Shown one piece after another: positions 46,251 through 57,606 of a stretch of 64,000 bases of DNA (the first letter of the stretch is position 1; each line of letters opens with the position of its first letter). Below the pieces are notes generated by a model. The model saw only the letters and a program-made list of their open reading frames with translations, was not told the origin of the DNA and searched no databases. Source of the stretch: Chrysopilus asiliformis (taxonomy: Eukaryota > Arthropoda > Insecta > Diptera > Rhagionidae); contig OZ035962.1 in the NCBI GenBank assembly GCA_964034945.1, positions 107,208,034-107,272,033 of the forward strand. The letters are read 5' to 3'. The translations under genes were made by a program, and so were the position numbers.

Positions 46251-47450
46251 TCGTAAAGAAATATTTTTTAATATTTCAAACAAAGAGATTTTGTATGAAA
46301 CAAACCGTTATAAACACACTGACTAAACGTACATGAAAATCACAGACATTTTATTATAATTAACATTACCACTACATAATTGCATATAAAATAATTAAAA
46401 GTTATCAAAAACTCACTCGTTAATAGCACCACACTGTTCAAAACCTCTTTAAAATAAAATAAAACAAAACGATTACCAGTTATTTGCAAACCTGTATGAT
46501 CCTGAATTTAGAGATGCCAGATTGAGAAATACTCATCAACTAAAAATTAACCTTTTTTTTTTGGTTAGAATTAGAAATTACCCCAAATATTTTTTCCCGA
46601 AAATATTAAATTGCAAAAACTGTATTATTTCTTATCTTTTTAGATGTTTGTGAGTTTTCTCACATACATTTTTGTAAAATTATTATGGATTTTGTATTTT
46701 TCAGTGTTGTTTTTGTTGTTATTATTTTTATTATTATTATTGATTAGTGGTTTTTGTTTTTAATTTTTAATTTTTTTAAAAAATTTTGATTGTTGAATGG
46801 TGGATGGATCTAGGAGGTAGTTTAGTTTAATTCTTTAAAATAAAAATGAATATCCGTTTGACAGAGTTTCTTGTAATTTTTACATGATTTCATGTCTTTT
46901 CAACAATTTTAATTTCAGAATTACACGGAATTTATGTCAAAACAATAAGAACTTCATATTGGCTGAAAATTAGATGACTAAAACTAGATACAGTAAGCGC
47001 TGACATCTAAAAATGGCACAGAATAACCAGAACTGAAATTTGAAATCAATGGAGTAGCATCTAATAGCATATTGAAGGATATCCAGGCTATCATGGAAGA
47101 ATGCGACGGTCTGGTACCAGTACCTGTAATCTAACTGCAGTACTTGAGGGATAGCAAAATAACAACAGAAAAGAAAGGTTTAAAAAAAATTTCCTTGAGA
47201 TTTGTTTGCCCTAACGAAAATCTGGCTTATCATTCTGAAATTGAGGTTTCATAACAATCCCTTTTACTGAGATTACTACGACTCAACAGAGTTCGATGCA
47301 CTCGAATGGGTAAAAGTCACCCAGCACGGGAGATTGGGCGGTAAGTTATTAATAACAAGACGCCTGACCACCAAAAGATATAATATAGAAAATATAGAAT
47401 CAAAATTTTAGTTCATACTGCTCCGAGTGAAAGCCAACCTCAAATTGCAT
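46251..47450. other. Unassigned AT-rich sequence
   Basis: Nothing recognised except half of a direct repeat (47360-47440) that recurs at 47804-47865. Confidence 0.4.
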
Positions 47451-47650
47451 GACGACGTTGACTAGAACCCGAAGAAACTTAAGATTCGAAGTTGGAGAAC
47501 ATCGGCGCGGGACCGGGACCTCTGGCGAAAGACTTGGCAGTTGGTAAGGACCGGAAATGTAATGCCGAAAAAGAAGAGTGTACTGCGAGCGAAACCATCG
47601 ATATCAGCTGTTGATGGTTTGCAAAGCCGTACAAATGTTTTAACCTTATT
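47451..47650 (+). pseudogene. RTE-type LINE ORF2 C-terminus, remnant 2
   Basis: The frame shows D-D-V-D, a stop, then KKLKIRSWRTSARDRDLWRK and a Lys-rich tail. It is collinear with remnant 1 at 36981-37133. It is flanked by an imperfect direct repeat beginning CTGACCACCAAAA (47362-47440 and 47806-47865), the second half of which follows about 150 bp later. It is inactive. Confidence 0.45.
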
Positions 47651-47865
47651 CATTTACCATAATTCAAGTAAAATAGTTATTTTTGTAATTTATTTTATAC
47701 AACATATCAACATCTACAGTTTTACATAAATTACGAGCCATGGATGATTATCGACATTTGAAGCGTTTTTTTTTGTCGAGAGTTAGTCTACCAGAAATAC
47801 TAATTCCTGACCACCAAAATATAGAATCAAAAATTTTAGTTCATACTGTCCCGGGCAAATAAAGA

Positions 47866-50689
47866 GTCAATGGCTAAACTCTTGTAGGTTAAACTCTTGC
47901 AGTAGACGATGGTAAACAAACAGGAAGATAAGGCGACTTATGAAACAAAGAACTTGGCTTGGCACTCAACTAAATAAACTGGATTTGTCCGCAAATACAA
48001 ACGCTAGCCAACCAACCTGATATGTGATTATATGTTTACCTTGGAACTAGTATAGAACACAGAAACCACCACACAGCAATCAGCACCAGCCAACAATCAG
48101 AAAAACGAGAATCAAATAATTGTGCAGGTATTTTATTATGTAGACATTTTTTTTTTCGTAAAAAGTCAATTTTTATTCTATAGAAATCTTACTACCACAC
48201 ACTCTCGATTACAAGAAAAATTGACTTCTTTGAATAAAGAAAAAAAGCTCAATACGGAAAATCGAAATCACACATTGAGGAGAAATGCTTGAGGAAAAAC
48301 AGTTTTCAACAACAACTTATAAATTTTATGGGCTTGGGTTTCTTTCAGTTTTGTTTACGTGCACGGAAAAAACATGGCATGGCGAGAGCTTTGCGTTTTT
48401 GGTGAATGGAATCATATGTTAGGCACAAGCCTATAAAACACAACAAAATCACTACGCCTGCGTTGCTTTTATGGTAGGCAGTAGAAAAACAACGACGAAA
48501 GTCAACAGAAAATCATCGAAGCGCCACAACATAAGCATAGAACATTAACATAACGAGGAAACATCAACATAATCAATGGCTAAAGTTAACGGGTGTGCTG
48601 AATGGGCCATTTCTCCATGCAAAAGTTCAATTGGCAAGGGGCGCATGGCGGCGAGTGGTGAAGGGTGGATTCCTTTCGTAACTTTGTATAATGGCTGGAG
48701 CTTTTTTTCGCCCAAAAAGATACACAAGCCAAGAAATTTCGGGAGCTATAAGTAAGAAATTGGATAGCATAGAGTCGCAATAGGAAGAGAGCAGGAAAAG
48801 CCCAGCTGGAACATCATAACAAAGAAAAAGCTAACGATAACATTCTGAACGAAACAACGCAAAAAGTAAACAAACAGAAAAAAAAACGTGTGCAGAAGAT
48901 AAACAAATAAATAAACGACACCACACGGAGGACAGTTTCTTGGAATACACGAACTAGAGCAGGGGTGGGCTGTAGGGCTGATAGATAGCATAAAACGTAT
49001 GAGACAGAGGAAGAAAGAAAGAGTTTTTCCAGGAAAAACATTTACTAGAACTCCATCCGATGATGATCCTTTTTCCTCCTCTTTGTGCTGCTCCACTTTA
49101 AACGAACCCTCAGTTGGTTGACACACGATACCAGCGTTTCGCACTTTTCCTAGCCACCACGCCTCTCCCAATCTACTGTGGGAATTCCCCCTCATCCGCC
49201 CATACACTTCATATCGCAATCAACTCTTTGTTGGTGGTTGTTTTGCTACAATTACGTGGTCTTCTTCTTCCTGTTCCACATCCCGACAATCGAAGCACGC
49301 TAGAAACCAGACCTACCCTCACACGGACGCGTGTAACATCCCCAAAACCCCTTTCCATACAAAAAGCTAAACACCGATCGCTTCCCATGAAATTCCTGGT
49401 TTTGGGCTCTTTGTCTTCTTTGTTTGAACTTTGAAAGCCTTTCACACTTGCCAAGGATTAGTTCATGGAAAATTGCGTTTAAATTATTTCTGAGCTGTTG
49501 GTAGGGATGTGGAAATGCGAGGTTCCTGTTTTTTTTTTCTTTCTTTTCGTCCTCAGGATTTCATTGCTGCCAGCATGATTTCATCCCCGAATCACTTCCG
49601 GAGGATGAAAAAAGAATCTGCGGAGTGAAAGGCGAAGCAAAATGTTGAAACAAAACGATTCTAGTGACGAAGATATTTTCAGCGAGTCCCTAAATATCTA
49701 TCTTCGTCCCAATTTCAGGGTTTTTCTCTTCTTATTTTCCTATCTTTTCCAAAAACACAAAAAAAAAATAAACGAACAAAAAGCCAAAAAAGAGCTTGTT
49801 GTCGGAATAGTCGTACAATAATTTTGACGCTGTTATGCGTAAATTGGCAAAACTTTCAGCTAAGCAACTATTTTTGGGATGGATTTGATGTCGTAAAAAG
49901 CTCAGGGATTTCTTTTTTTTATTATGATGGTAATAAAACGAGTGCTCATATATATGAGTATATACACACAGATCCCTCAAACGAATCGTAATCGTGAAAA
50001 ATTATTATGACATCATCAGAGAAATTTCTGAAATTCCAGAGAAATTTCAACACTCAGAACTTTTGGGTGGAAAATTCATTCGCATGAACGGGAAATTTGC
50101 GATGTAATTATGGGAAAATATCGAAAAACAATCGTAAATTTGAGGATAGAAATCGAATTCTAATAAATTTTTGTATTAAATAATGAAAGTGGAATAATAT
50201 TGAGTAGTTTTCATATCTGTATACATTATTTGAAGCAATGAAATGGAAAATAAGAACATATAATTTGTTATCTTTGGTCTGTCTGTGGTGTTAGGCAGTG
50301 ACGATTTTTTATGTACGTATAATGAACAAAATCGCAGGTAGTCACAGTTTGAAGAAAACGTTAGTAAAAAGCAAAGATTAGATAAAAAAAGATAAAAAAT
50401 AAACCAAAATAAATTTTGGTAGCTAAAAAAACTGGGATTTTTATTATGCCTTGCAAATTGACAATTTTTGATTACATTTTGACGTTTAACTGTCAAATAA
50501 TCAATAAAAATTATTTAAATTGAATGACTTGATTAAGAGACAGTATTTTCTATACATTTTAAAAGTTCTATGAAAAATAGAGTTATCTAATCTTTCCTAA
50601 AAACGATCCTTTTTATAAGTTTTCAAAAAAAATCCTATGTGAAGAACAAATAACTTTCGAATCGTAATCGTTTGTACGAAAGATTACGA
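47866..50689. other. Unassigned sequence
   Basis: No recognised gene or repeat. Long frames on the minus strand near 48750-49220 are A/T-driven and contain no domain. Confidence 0.4.
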
Positions 50690-51235
50690 AGTAAGCAAAA
50701 ATGTAGAGAACTTTAATATCAATTGCTTTTTCGCACACCGTTAGTTTGCAAGCAGTTCGCAAAACTCCAATTTTTGAAATTTTAAATGAAAATATCTCAA
50801 TAGTGGTAAAAGATAGCGGATATTAGTAAAGGATAAAATTGTGGCAAATATTATTCTCTTCAATTCATCTCATAGAATAAACCACCGAAAACCCGTGAGT
50901 TATCAAGAGAATCACAAAAAGCTGGGCACCAATCATGTAGTCCGACGCGTCTCTGTCTTTCGACTTCGACGCAGCTTTTAACTCTTGACTTGGCCATATC
51001 TGCAGCTTGAAATTTCGCGGAATCGTCACTATGAATCGAAACATGATTCTGACTGTCATTCCAAGAAATTTGAAGCTGCTGATATGGCGAAGTCAAGAGT
51101 CAAAAGCTGCGTCGAAGTCGAAAGACAGAGACGCGTCGGAATACATGATTGCTGCCCTGATTCTTTTGAAATAACGGTATATTTCGACACTGATTTGAGA
51201 TAAGGAAACTTATTTTATTTTCGTTTAAGAAATTT
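50690..51235 (+). repeat. Interspersed repeat family D, partial copy 2, interrupted by a MITE
   Basis: Matches the middle of 58932-59825: ACCGTTAGTTTGCAA, GAAAATATCTCAATA, GTAAAAGATA, then TCACAAAAAGCTG, the insertion, and GAAATAACGGT on the far side. Confidence 0.6.
50925..51156. mobile_element. 232-bp foldback MITE inserted in a family D repeat
   Basis: Arms of about 90 bp start GGCACCAATCATGTA and end TACATGATTGCTGCC, with few mismatches. CTG lies at 50922-50924 and 51157-51159. The uninterrupted family D copy near 59350 reads AAAAAACTG straight into TTTTTTTGGAAATAACGG and serves as an empty site, so the 3-bp duplication is real. The superfamily is uncertain. Confidence 0.8.
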
Positions 51236-52743
51236 ATTTTCCAGTTCAGTGGTCACCAATAAATCTTTGTGACTATTTACTACGAAATTTTAAACCCCTT
51301 CTATTTCGACATTGCAATAGTTTAACAAAAACAGAATCTGAAAAAACAAAATGACCTCAAAATATGGCAAACTTGAATCTAAATACGATCAAACGCCATC
51401 ACTTGTTGCTGTAGCGCTGGGAAGATTAAAGTTTTCCAACGACCCCAAAAACCACAGAAAATGATTTAAAACTTTATAAACGGATATGCGAACGATCGTT
51501 TAAGATCACTGTTTGATTCACACACACCGATCTTAGAAGGAAAAAAAAAAACGAAAATCGAAGGAGAGACAAATTTTTTTGCCTGACCCACATCATGTCA
51601 AAGAATTAATTTTGGAATAAAAGACAGCAGCAAAAAAGCAGCCAAGAATAAAAATAAAGCTTCGGAGGGAGAGACAAAAAAAAAACATAAATTGGGTAAG
51701 GCTAATTTCGTTCTATTTGAAGAATAAAACGGCACTGATCGTCGTTTGCGAATCACTTTTTGGTCGGTAATTTCGCATGCGAACAATGAAAAGGCCAAGG
51801 TCTTTCGATACTTCTTTTTTTCGATGGTTTCCACCTGATTCTTAATAGACGTCGAAATGTTGTTTGAAATATCCGCTCCACCTATAATTACAAAAGGCAT
51901 TTTTTTCGAAAGTTTTCTGTTGCTAATTATTGAGTTACATCATAAAGCTTGAATTGGAAAACATCTGGTATAGTGATCATGTTTATTCGAATATAACTTG
52001 TGAGTACTTACCAGAAATTGCCATACAGTTTAACATTAAAATTAGTCACCAGAGAATTAACTTGAAGAGAGTTCAAAGAACTTTTCATTTCATTGCACTA
52101 ATTCTAGGAATATCAGAAAATGTTTTAAAATTTGGAACAAAATCAAGAGAAAAAAAGTCAAACTGATCATTAATCACTAGTCAGAAAATTATTATTTTCC
52201 CATGAAATTATCACAAAGATTTTGGTCCAGAACGTTGAACTTTTTTGTGACCTGGCAATGACATGGGAAACCTTTCTATTTTTTTTGGGCGCAAATTTTG
52301 ATCAAAATATGAAATGCTTCAAAAACATAGAAAAGCCTCCTTCTATAAGAAGTGATTTTTGCAGGTGTTTTGAAATTTTGGTTAGGGGCTGGCCATAAAA
52401 TACGTCGCACATTTAAGGTGAGGCGCGAAGGTATATAAAATACTTCTCGCATCTCGGAGTAGGCGGAAGGGTATATAAAATACGTAGCAAAGGTGGTATT
52501 GAGTCTCGTACAAAAAATCGCGGAAAAGCGTGACTGCAAAGAACCAAAATTTCCTTAAAGATCGGGACGTTTTGCAGGTTTACAAAATCGGATCTCGATT
52601 TAGTTTCGGGATGATTATTTCGACCGAGCCTTTTCAAAATTCGAACTGTTTCGACAACACTCAGTTTGGAAATAAATTTCCAGTATTTCCCAACGTTGTT
52701 CCAACGTAAATCACTGAGTTCCTTCATTCCGCGAACAATAACA
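51236..52743. other. Unassigned sequence with a short tandem tail repeat
   Basis: At 52383-52505 a GGGGCTGGCCATAAAATACG motif is followed by further GTATATAAAATAC copies. The plus strand at about 52690-52742 reads SSFIPRTI-like and may be the upstream part of the LINE tail at 56373 (see findings). Otherwise nothing recognised. Confidence 0.35.
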
Positions 52744-52963
52744 CAGGGACCACCGTTGCCAGATGATCGGGGGTTTTAGCCCCCGTTTTGGGGTTTTTTT
52801 TAGCTCACGGGGGGTGTTTTGGGGGTGCTTTTTATTTTTTGAAATTCAGGGGTTTTTTCAGGGGGAAATCGTGATAGTTGAAATAAAATTTTTTCTGAAT
52901 TCTTGTTTGATGTGAAACCTGTGTAAATAATTTGCTTCACATGTTATAATTTAGCGTCATGAC

Positions 52964-55320
52964 TAGGGCCCGGAAGTTTATGACCAAAAAATTGTCAAAT
53001 ATGACCATAAAATATGTTGCAAAAACAGACTAAATATGACAAATAAAAGTTTAAATATGATAAAAAAGTATTTTTTTAATATTACATATAAAAAAGTTCC
53101 AAAGTTCGTTTATTGAACTAATATTAATATATTTATATATTTATCGTATATATTTAAAAAAATACATATTATATGTCAACCAACACTTGAAGATCCTGAA
53201 AATTTTTCGAGATATTTTATATGAAATTCAAAAAATTTATTGAACTTTACCTGATTAAAGTTATTGCAGTATAAGAAACACATCATTTTTAGATGATCGA
53301 ATGTAAAGGATCTTCTGTTATCTGCTAAAATGGTTTTATAAGTAGAAAATGTTCGCTCTACGTCTACAGACGTTAATGGTGCATATTTGAAAAAAAAAGC
53401 TTCTTTTGGACATAATTCGACTTCTGTGTCCGGTAGAACTAGATTATTCACCTCGCCTGTCAAAATATCGTTCAGATGCGTAATACTTGCAAGGCCTACA
53501 TTTTTTTCAATTACGGCTTGAAATTTTGTTTGCACTTTTTGTCCAATATCCCCACTTACGAAATGCAACTTTTCTTTGACGTTTTTTACTATATTTAGAA
53601 CGTCAGAAATTTGCATTCCTTTTTTTTCTAACAACGTAATAGTTTCACTCAAGAACCCAAAATTTTTTTTAATAAACAATAAATCGATTTCAAAATTTGG
53701 GTCTTTTAAACTTTTTTGACATGTTTCTATTGATATGGTGTCGTTTTCGAAATTGCAAATTACTTCTTTTATTGCCGTAAAATGGTCAGAGTAATACTGT
53801 ACAGCGCTTAGCCATGTTCCCCAGCGTGTAATTACTGGTTGGGGTGGAAGCGGTACATTTGGTGCTTGAGCTTTAAATAGCCTGATCCTAGCTGGAGATT
53901 TAAGAAAAATTTTTTTTGCATTTCCTACAAATTTATCTATTGTGGGGAACAGTTTTCTTATTTCTTCAGCAACTCGATGAATGGCGTGCGCAAGGCAGGT
54001 TACATGTATCATTTTTCTATACAACGCCTTTAAATATTTTGCTGCTTTAACCATATATGGAGCCGCATCACTCAAAAATAGCAAAATATGATCCCTTTGG
54101 ACACCGTCGGGCCAAACTAGCAACAGCGCCTTATCAAATAGTTGACAAATTGTGGAATAGTTTACTCTGTCCAAAACTTCTGTCGTCAATAAATAAACAG
54201 GGCCTGCCCTATTCTCAGATAAAATGCCCACGATCACGTTAGCTACACTTCGGCCTTCAACATCTGTGGTCTCATCTATCGATATCTATATTAATAAAAA
54301 AAGGACATACACCTAATATTATGCACTAAAATTATATCAAAGGCAAAACTTAAATATCTATTACATAAATTATATATATACATATCTGTGGCAAAAAGGC
54401 AAAACAACTTTGAGCTGAATTATTCTGTCTGGAAATGAAAATACAGAACAGTTTAGGTTGACCTGAAAATCGACTTAAGATGTTTTGTCTTTTTTCCATA
54501 GATATGTATATATAATTGCTCTAATAAATATTTGAACTATTTGATGAAATGCTGTACCCATAATTTTTCAGTGTTGAGATTTGAACGAATTTGTTGTAAT
54601 TTCTCGTCGTAACAAATTTTCACATATGTTTTTCGTAGCGACGATTCATCAGGAATACTTTGGGTAGTGTATTTCTCTAAGAACGACCGGAATTGTGGAT
54701 TTGTTAACTTATGTAATGGAATATTAGCTGAAACTAACGCATCACACAAATCCTTAGAGAAATTTGATAGTTTTTGCATTGGTTGATTTAAAAGCGTTTG
54801 GTGCTGCTGGTCTTTTCGTAAAATTGCTTGTTGGTGCTTCGCTGTCCGAATGTGCTGTTGTATAGTGAAACGCTTCTCCGCTGAAACTTTCGACGAACAA
54901 AGTTTGCAAAACAAAACACTTCCATCGCTAACGAAAACATTTTCACCAAATTCACGCACCATATTTGCCAAATGATTTTTAAAAGTTACTTTCGGCATAT
55001 TTTCTTTTTAAACAACTTTTTCCGCCGTGTGATTTTTTCACACAAAACTTATTTGATTTCTTTAAATGACATTTAAAAATAACAGTACTTTTCAGAAAAG
55101 TGTTGCCATGTAGCATAAAATATGCAGCAAAAATTCCCTAAATATGACCCTAAAATATGACAATATGACTTTTTCGGATAAAACGTTAATATATGCCAAA
55201 TATGAAAAAAAAACTACTCGTTTTTTGTACATAAATAACGTAATTCGAATTTGTGTCAAACCAAAATCAATCTACGTCGCCCAGAAAAAAATATGACTTT
55301 TCATAAACTTCCGTGCCCTG
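52964..55320 (-). mobile_element. Complete hAT transposon with intact-looking transposase (inner layer)
   Basis: At 2,357 bp it is full length for a compact hAT. The right end on the minus strand is CAGGGCACGGAAGTTTATGA. The left end is TAGGGCCCGGAAGTTTATGA, so 18 of 20 positions match. The perfect octamer GTCATGAC flanks it (52956-52963 and 55321-55328) and fits the hAT preference nTnnnnAn. Subterminal regions hold repeated AAATATGAC motifs, likely transposase binding sites. The terminal base of the left end is T instead of C, which may reduce mobility. Confidence 0.95.
53176..54998 (-). CDS. hAT-family transposase, two exons, 516 residues
   Basis: Exon 1 is 54998-54558 (147 codons). A 272-bp intron (54557-54286, GTACAG...TATAG) follows, then exon 2 at 54285-53176. 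The splice joins ...EKLW to ISIDETTDVEGR in frame, restoring a motif broken without it. The N-terminus (starting MPKVTFKNHL) has a BED/CGGBP1-like finger with C31, C34, H49 and H55. The catalytic domain shows DETTD (151-155), SDAAPYM with D220, CLAH (244-247), TRW (300-302) and SVDVERTFS with E457 in the hAT dimerisation region. No stop or frameshift is seen. Expected role: nuclear cut-and-paste transposase acting on the flanking ends. CGGBP1-like host proteins derive from this type, but the intact TIRs and TSD show this is a transposon gene. Splicing is predicted, not shown. Confidence 0.9.
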
Positions 55321-55340
55321 GTCATGACCCTTGTATGTGC

Positions 55341-55386
55341 TACATAAAAATCAAATTCGGTTCACGTCGAATTTGATTTTTATGTA
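55341..55386. repeat. Perfect 19-bp-stem hairpin
   Basis: TACATAAAAATCAAATTCG (55341-55359) pairs with its exact complement (55368-55386) across an 8-nt loop. It lies in the middle-layer hAT element, just outside the inner transposon. Confidence 0.8.
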
Positions 55387-55550
55387 CATTCGAAATACAT
55401 TTTTGTTTTGTTTAATATTGTTTTTTAATACTGATAATATTTCCTTTCTTCCACCAGATTGACGTAGGTTTAGAAAAAATAAAATAATCCAGGAAGTTCT
55501 TTATAAGAAAAATTCTCAATGATTAGCAAATTTCAACTTTATCATAGAAA

Positions 55551-55650
55551 CATAACAGAAGCTATAATTGCCCATTTGTCAATTATTGAAATGGGTGATA
55601 TGAAATCAAAATCCCACTTTTAAGTCAAACTTTTCTGATATGATTTTTAA
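55551..55650 (-). repeat. Family B DINE/Helentron-like repeat, decayed 3' end
   Basis: AACATAACAGAAGCTATAAT and a weakened hairpin, then TCCCACTTTTAAGTCAAACT, matching the family B terminus with several substitutions. Confidence 0.5.
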
Positions 55651-56372
55651 ATTCTTCTTTAAAGTTAAACTTTGTGCTATTTTTTTGAGATTCTTTGGTT
55701 AAAAATGTCCAAATTTATGCCCTAAAACCTAAAAATAAAAAAAAGTTGCTGGTTGACTGTTTTATATACGACAATTGTCTAAATTTTGGTTATAACTAAT
55801 TGTTGCAATACGAATAAAAAATTTGGGGGTTTTTATTCCAAAATAGGGTTTTTCAGGCTACGACGGGGGGAAAATTTGCTGGCTGTCTGGCAACTCTGAC
55901 AGGGACTACATTGACTTTTATTTCTGGTGTACCAGCAAAACTGTTTGCTAAAAAGCCAATGTGGACCAATCTGGTTTACCAGTTTTTCTGGTAAGACAGT
56001 GCTGGTATACCATTTTCGTAGACAGCGCTGGTATACCAGATTTTGACCGGCGACCAAATTAAAATGGTGGAAACTAAATTTTCGAAAAAAGGTATATGGG
56101 AGCTTATCATTATTTTACGAGTAAAAGGAGTTTTGAATGGAGTGCACATTCTAGATATTACAAGAGTGTCGATTTGAGAGGGCAAAGGGTAGATTAGTTC
56201 GTTTCCAGACATTTTAAAGCCAATATTTTAGCAATCATAATTCCTAATCACTAAGATTTCGCCTACTGAACTGTTTTACCAGAATTTGCCCACCAAACAA
56301 ATTTGACAGATTGTGACTAAAAGCCTTACCAGCTGGTATACCAGAAATATAAGTCAATGTAGTCCCTGTGCA

Positions 56373-56483
56373 AGACTTTGTTGGAATGATTTACCATACG
56401 ATGTGTTCCCCCCGGCCTATAACCAGCAGAAGTTCAAGGAGAACATAAACCGACATTTACTTTTGTTCTTCCGACCATCCTGA
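56373..56483 (+). pseudogene. LINE reverse-transcriptase ORF, C-terminal tail
   Basis: The frame reads RLCWNDLPYDVFPPAYNQQK, then FKENINRHLL, and stops at 56481. The WNxLPxxVFPPxYNxxxFKxxxNRHLL pattern is characteristic of the ORF2 C-terminus of several insect non-LTR retrotransposons. The DNA after the stop is shared with 39823-39910 (minus). Upstream homology is interrupted by the hAT-like MITE ending at 56368. Confidence 0.6.
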
Positions 56484-56527
56484 GCTGTGCTTCGACATTA
56501 AAGGGACTTCCCCTAAGCTCTGACTAA

Positions 56528-56889
56528 GCGCGATATTACACACGGCAACTTTCGGGCTTACTTAAGCCGATCTTTGGGAGAAACAACTGAGGAGGGAAAA
56601 GTTGCCACTCGAAATCATGGCTTATCGACAATCTGTATACATGCAAAGCGTGTGAACCGGTTTGGGAAAAGTAGTAGGCAGAAATCATTTTCGTTCTGAC
56701 CGTCAGCAGGTAAAGATCTTGGGAAGTATATGAGCAGCAGTAATTTCCATGGTTTGAGTCCACACACACCCATGTAAACTTGTGTAGCATATGCAAACAG
56801 GATTGGCTTATTTAAGCCACAAGTGTAAGCACATTGGCTTATTAAGCCCAAAAGTTGCCGGCTTAAATAAGCCAAGTGTTATACCGGAC
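56528..56889 (-). mobile_element. 362-bp MITE with CGGTATTACAC ends, copy 2 (TAA duplication)
   Basis: Reverse-oriented copy of 9896-10247. The ends are GCGCGATATTACAC and GTGTTATACCGGAC. TAA lies at 56525-56527 and 56890-56892. A few small indels distinguish the copies. Confidence 0.87.
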
Positions 56890-56966
56890 TAAAACTATAA
56901 AAAAATCGACTAATTTCGTACTGCGGAAATTCGATATTAAAAATCTATCGTATTTCGAGCGTGTTA

Positions 56967-57603
56967 AGCCCCGACTATGATAGACATAAGAGCGCATATG
57001 TAAATGTCAAATTCCCAACGAATGTTGGCATACATAGCTGTCAACATAAAAGCTAACCATAATAGGCATAGACTGACATACGTAAAGTGAAATTTTTCTC
57101 GATAGTAATTGACAAAGTTGAAGGAAAAAATGAGTGAATTGAAAAAAATTAAATAAATATTTGAAATTGTGAAGTGCTTAAAAGAATTATGTGACCTGAA
57201 AGATGAACTGGATGGATACGGCAGAAAGGAGCGTGCATGTGATGTACGAGAAATCAATCGCGACAGGAAAACGCACGGATACTACGTAGTCACCTTCTTA
57301 AAAATAAAAAGGCTTGATCCGGATCAATTTTTTATTCATACGAGAATGACCATAAATTTCTTTGACTATCTGTTGTCCTGCTTGAGTCCCTTTTTGGAAA
57401 AATTTTAGGTTACGTTCACTATTTACATATGCCAGTTCCATTTGTATCGAATTATTCATGCATGCTTAACGAATGTTTAACGAAGGTTTGAAAGTGGCAA
57501 CACTTTGACACATGTCTATTGTGGGTAATAACATTGACTTTCTTATTCTGAAAATAACATATGCAGCTACATATGCGTTCTTATGTCTATCATAGTTGGG
57601 CCT
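56967..57603 (+). mobile_element. PIF/Harbinger deletion derivative
   Basis: The inverted ends (about 35 bp) contain ACTATGATAGACATAAGA on the left and its complement on the right. TTA lies at 56964-56966 and 57604-57606. At 637 bp it retains only an N-terminal transposase piece. The ends differ from the element at 22631, so this is a separate family. Confidence 0.88.
57169..57408 (+). pseudogene. PIF/Harbinger transposase N-terminal fragment
   Basis: A 79-codon frame whose second half, with DPDQFFIHTRMTINFFDYLL and SPFLEKF, matches the N-terminal segment of HARBI1-like transposases. The catalytic domain is missing. Its position inside matching TIRs supports the assignment. Confidence 0.65.
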
Positions 57604-57606
57604 TTA

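Larger units (their letters stand above)
52751..55898. mobile_element. Non-autonomous hAT-like element (middle layer of the nest)
   Basis: The ends are CACCGTTGCCAGA and TCTGGCAACTCTG. ACAGGGAC lies exactly at both sides (52743-52750 and 55899-55906). After removing the inner transposon, about 790 bp remain, with G-rich subterminal stretches (GGGGTTTT) and no coding sequence. It contains a degenerate family B 3' end (55551-55650) and a perfect 19-bp hairpin (55341-55386). Confidence 0.8.
52744..56368. mobile_element. hAT-like MITE split by nested insertions (outermost layer)
   Basis: The right end reads AAGTCAATGTAGTCCCTG. The left end, CAGGGAC at 52744-52750, continues at 55907 as TACATTGACTTTTATTTC once the inserted 52751-55906 block is set aside. 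Without the insertion the MITE would be about 470 bp. It holds repeated TGGTATACCAG palindromes. CAGGG ends suggest hAT. I could not find a matching 8-bp flank, so its own target duplication is mutated or the insertion history is more complex. Confidence 0.65.
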
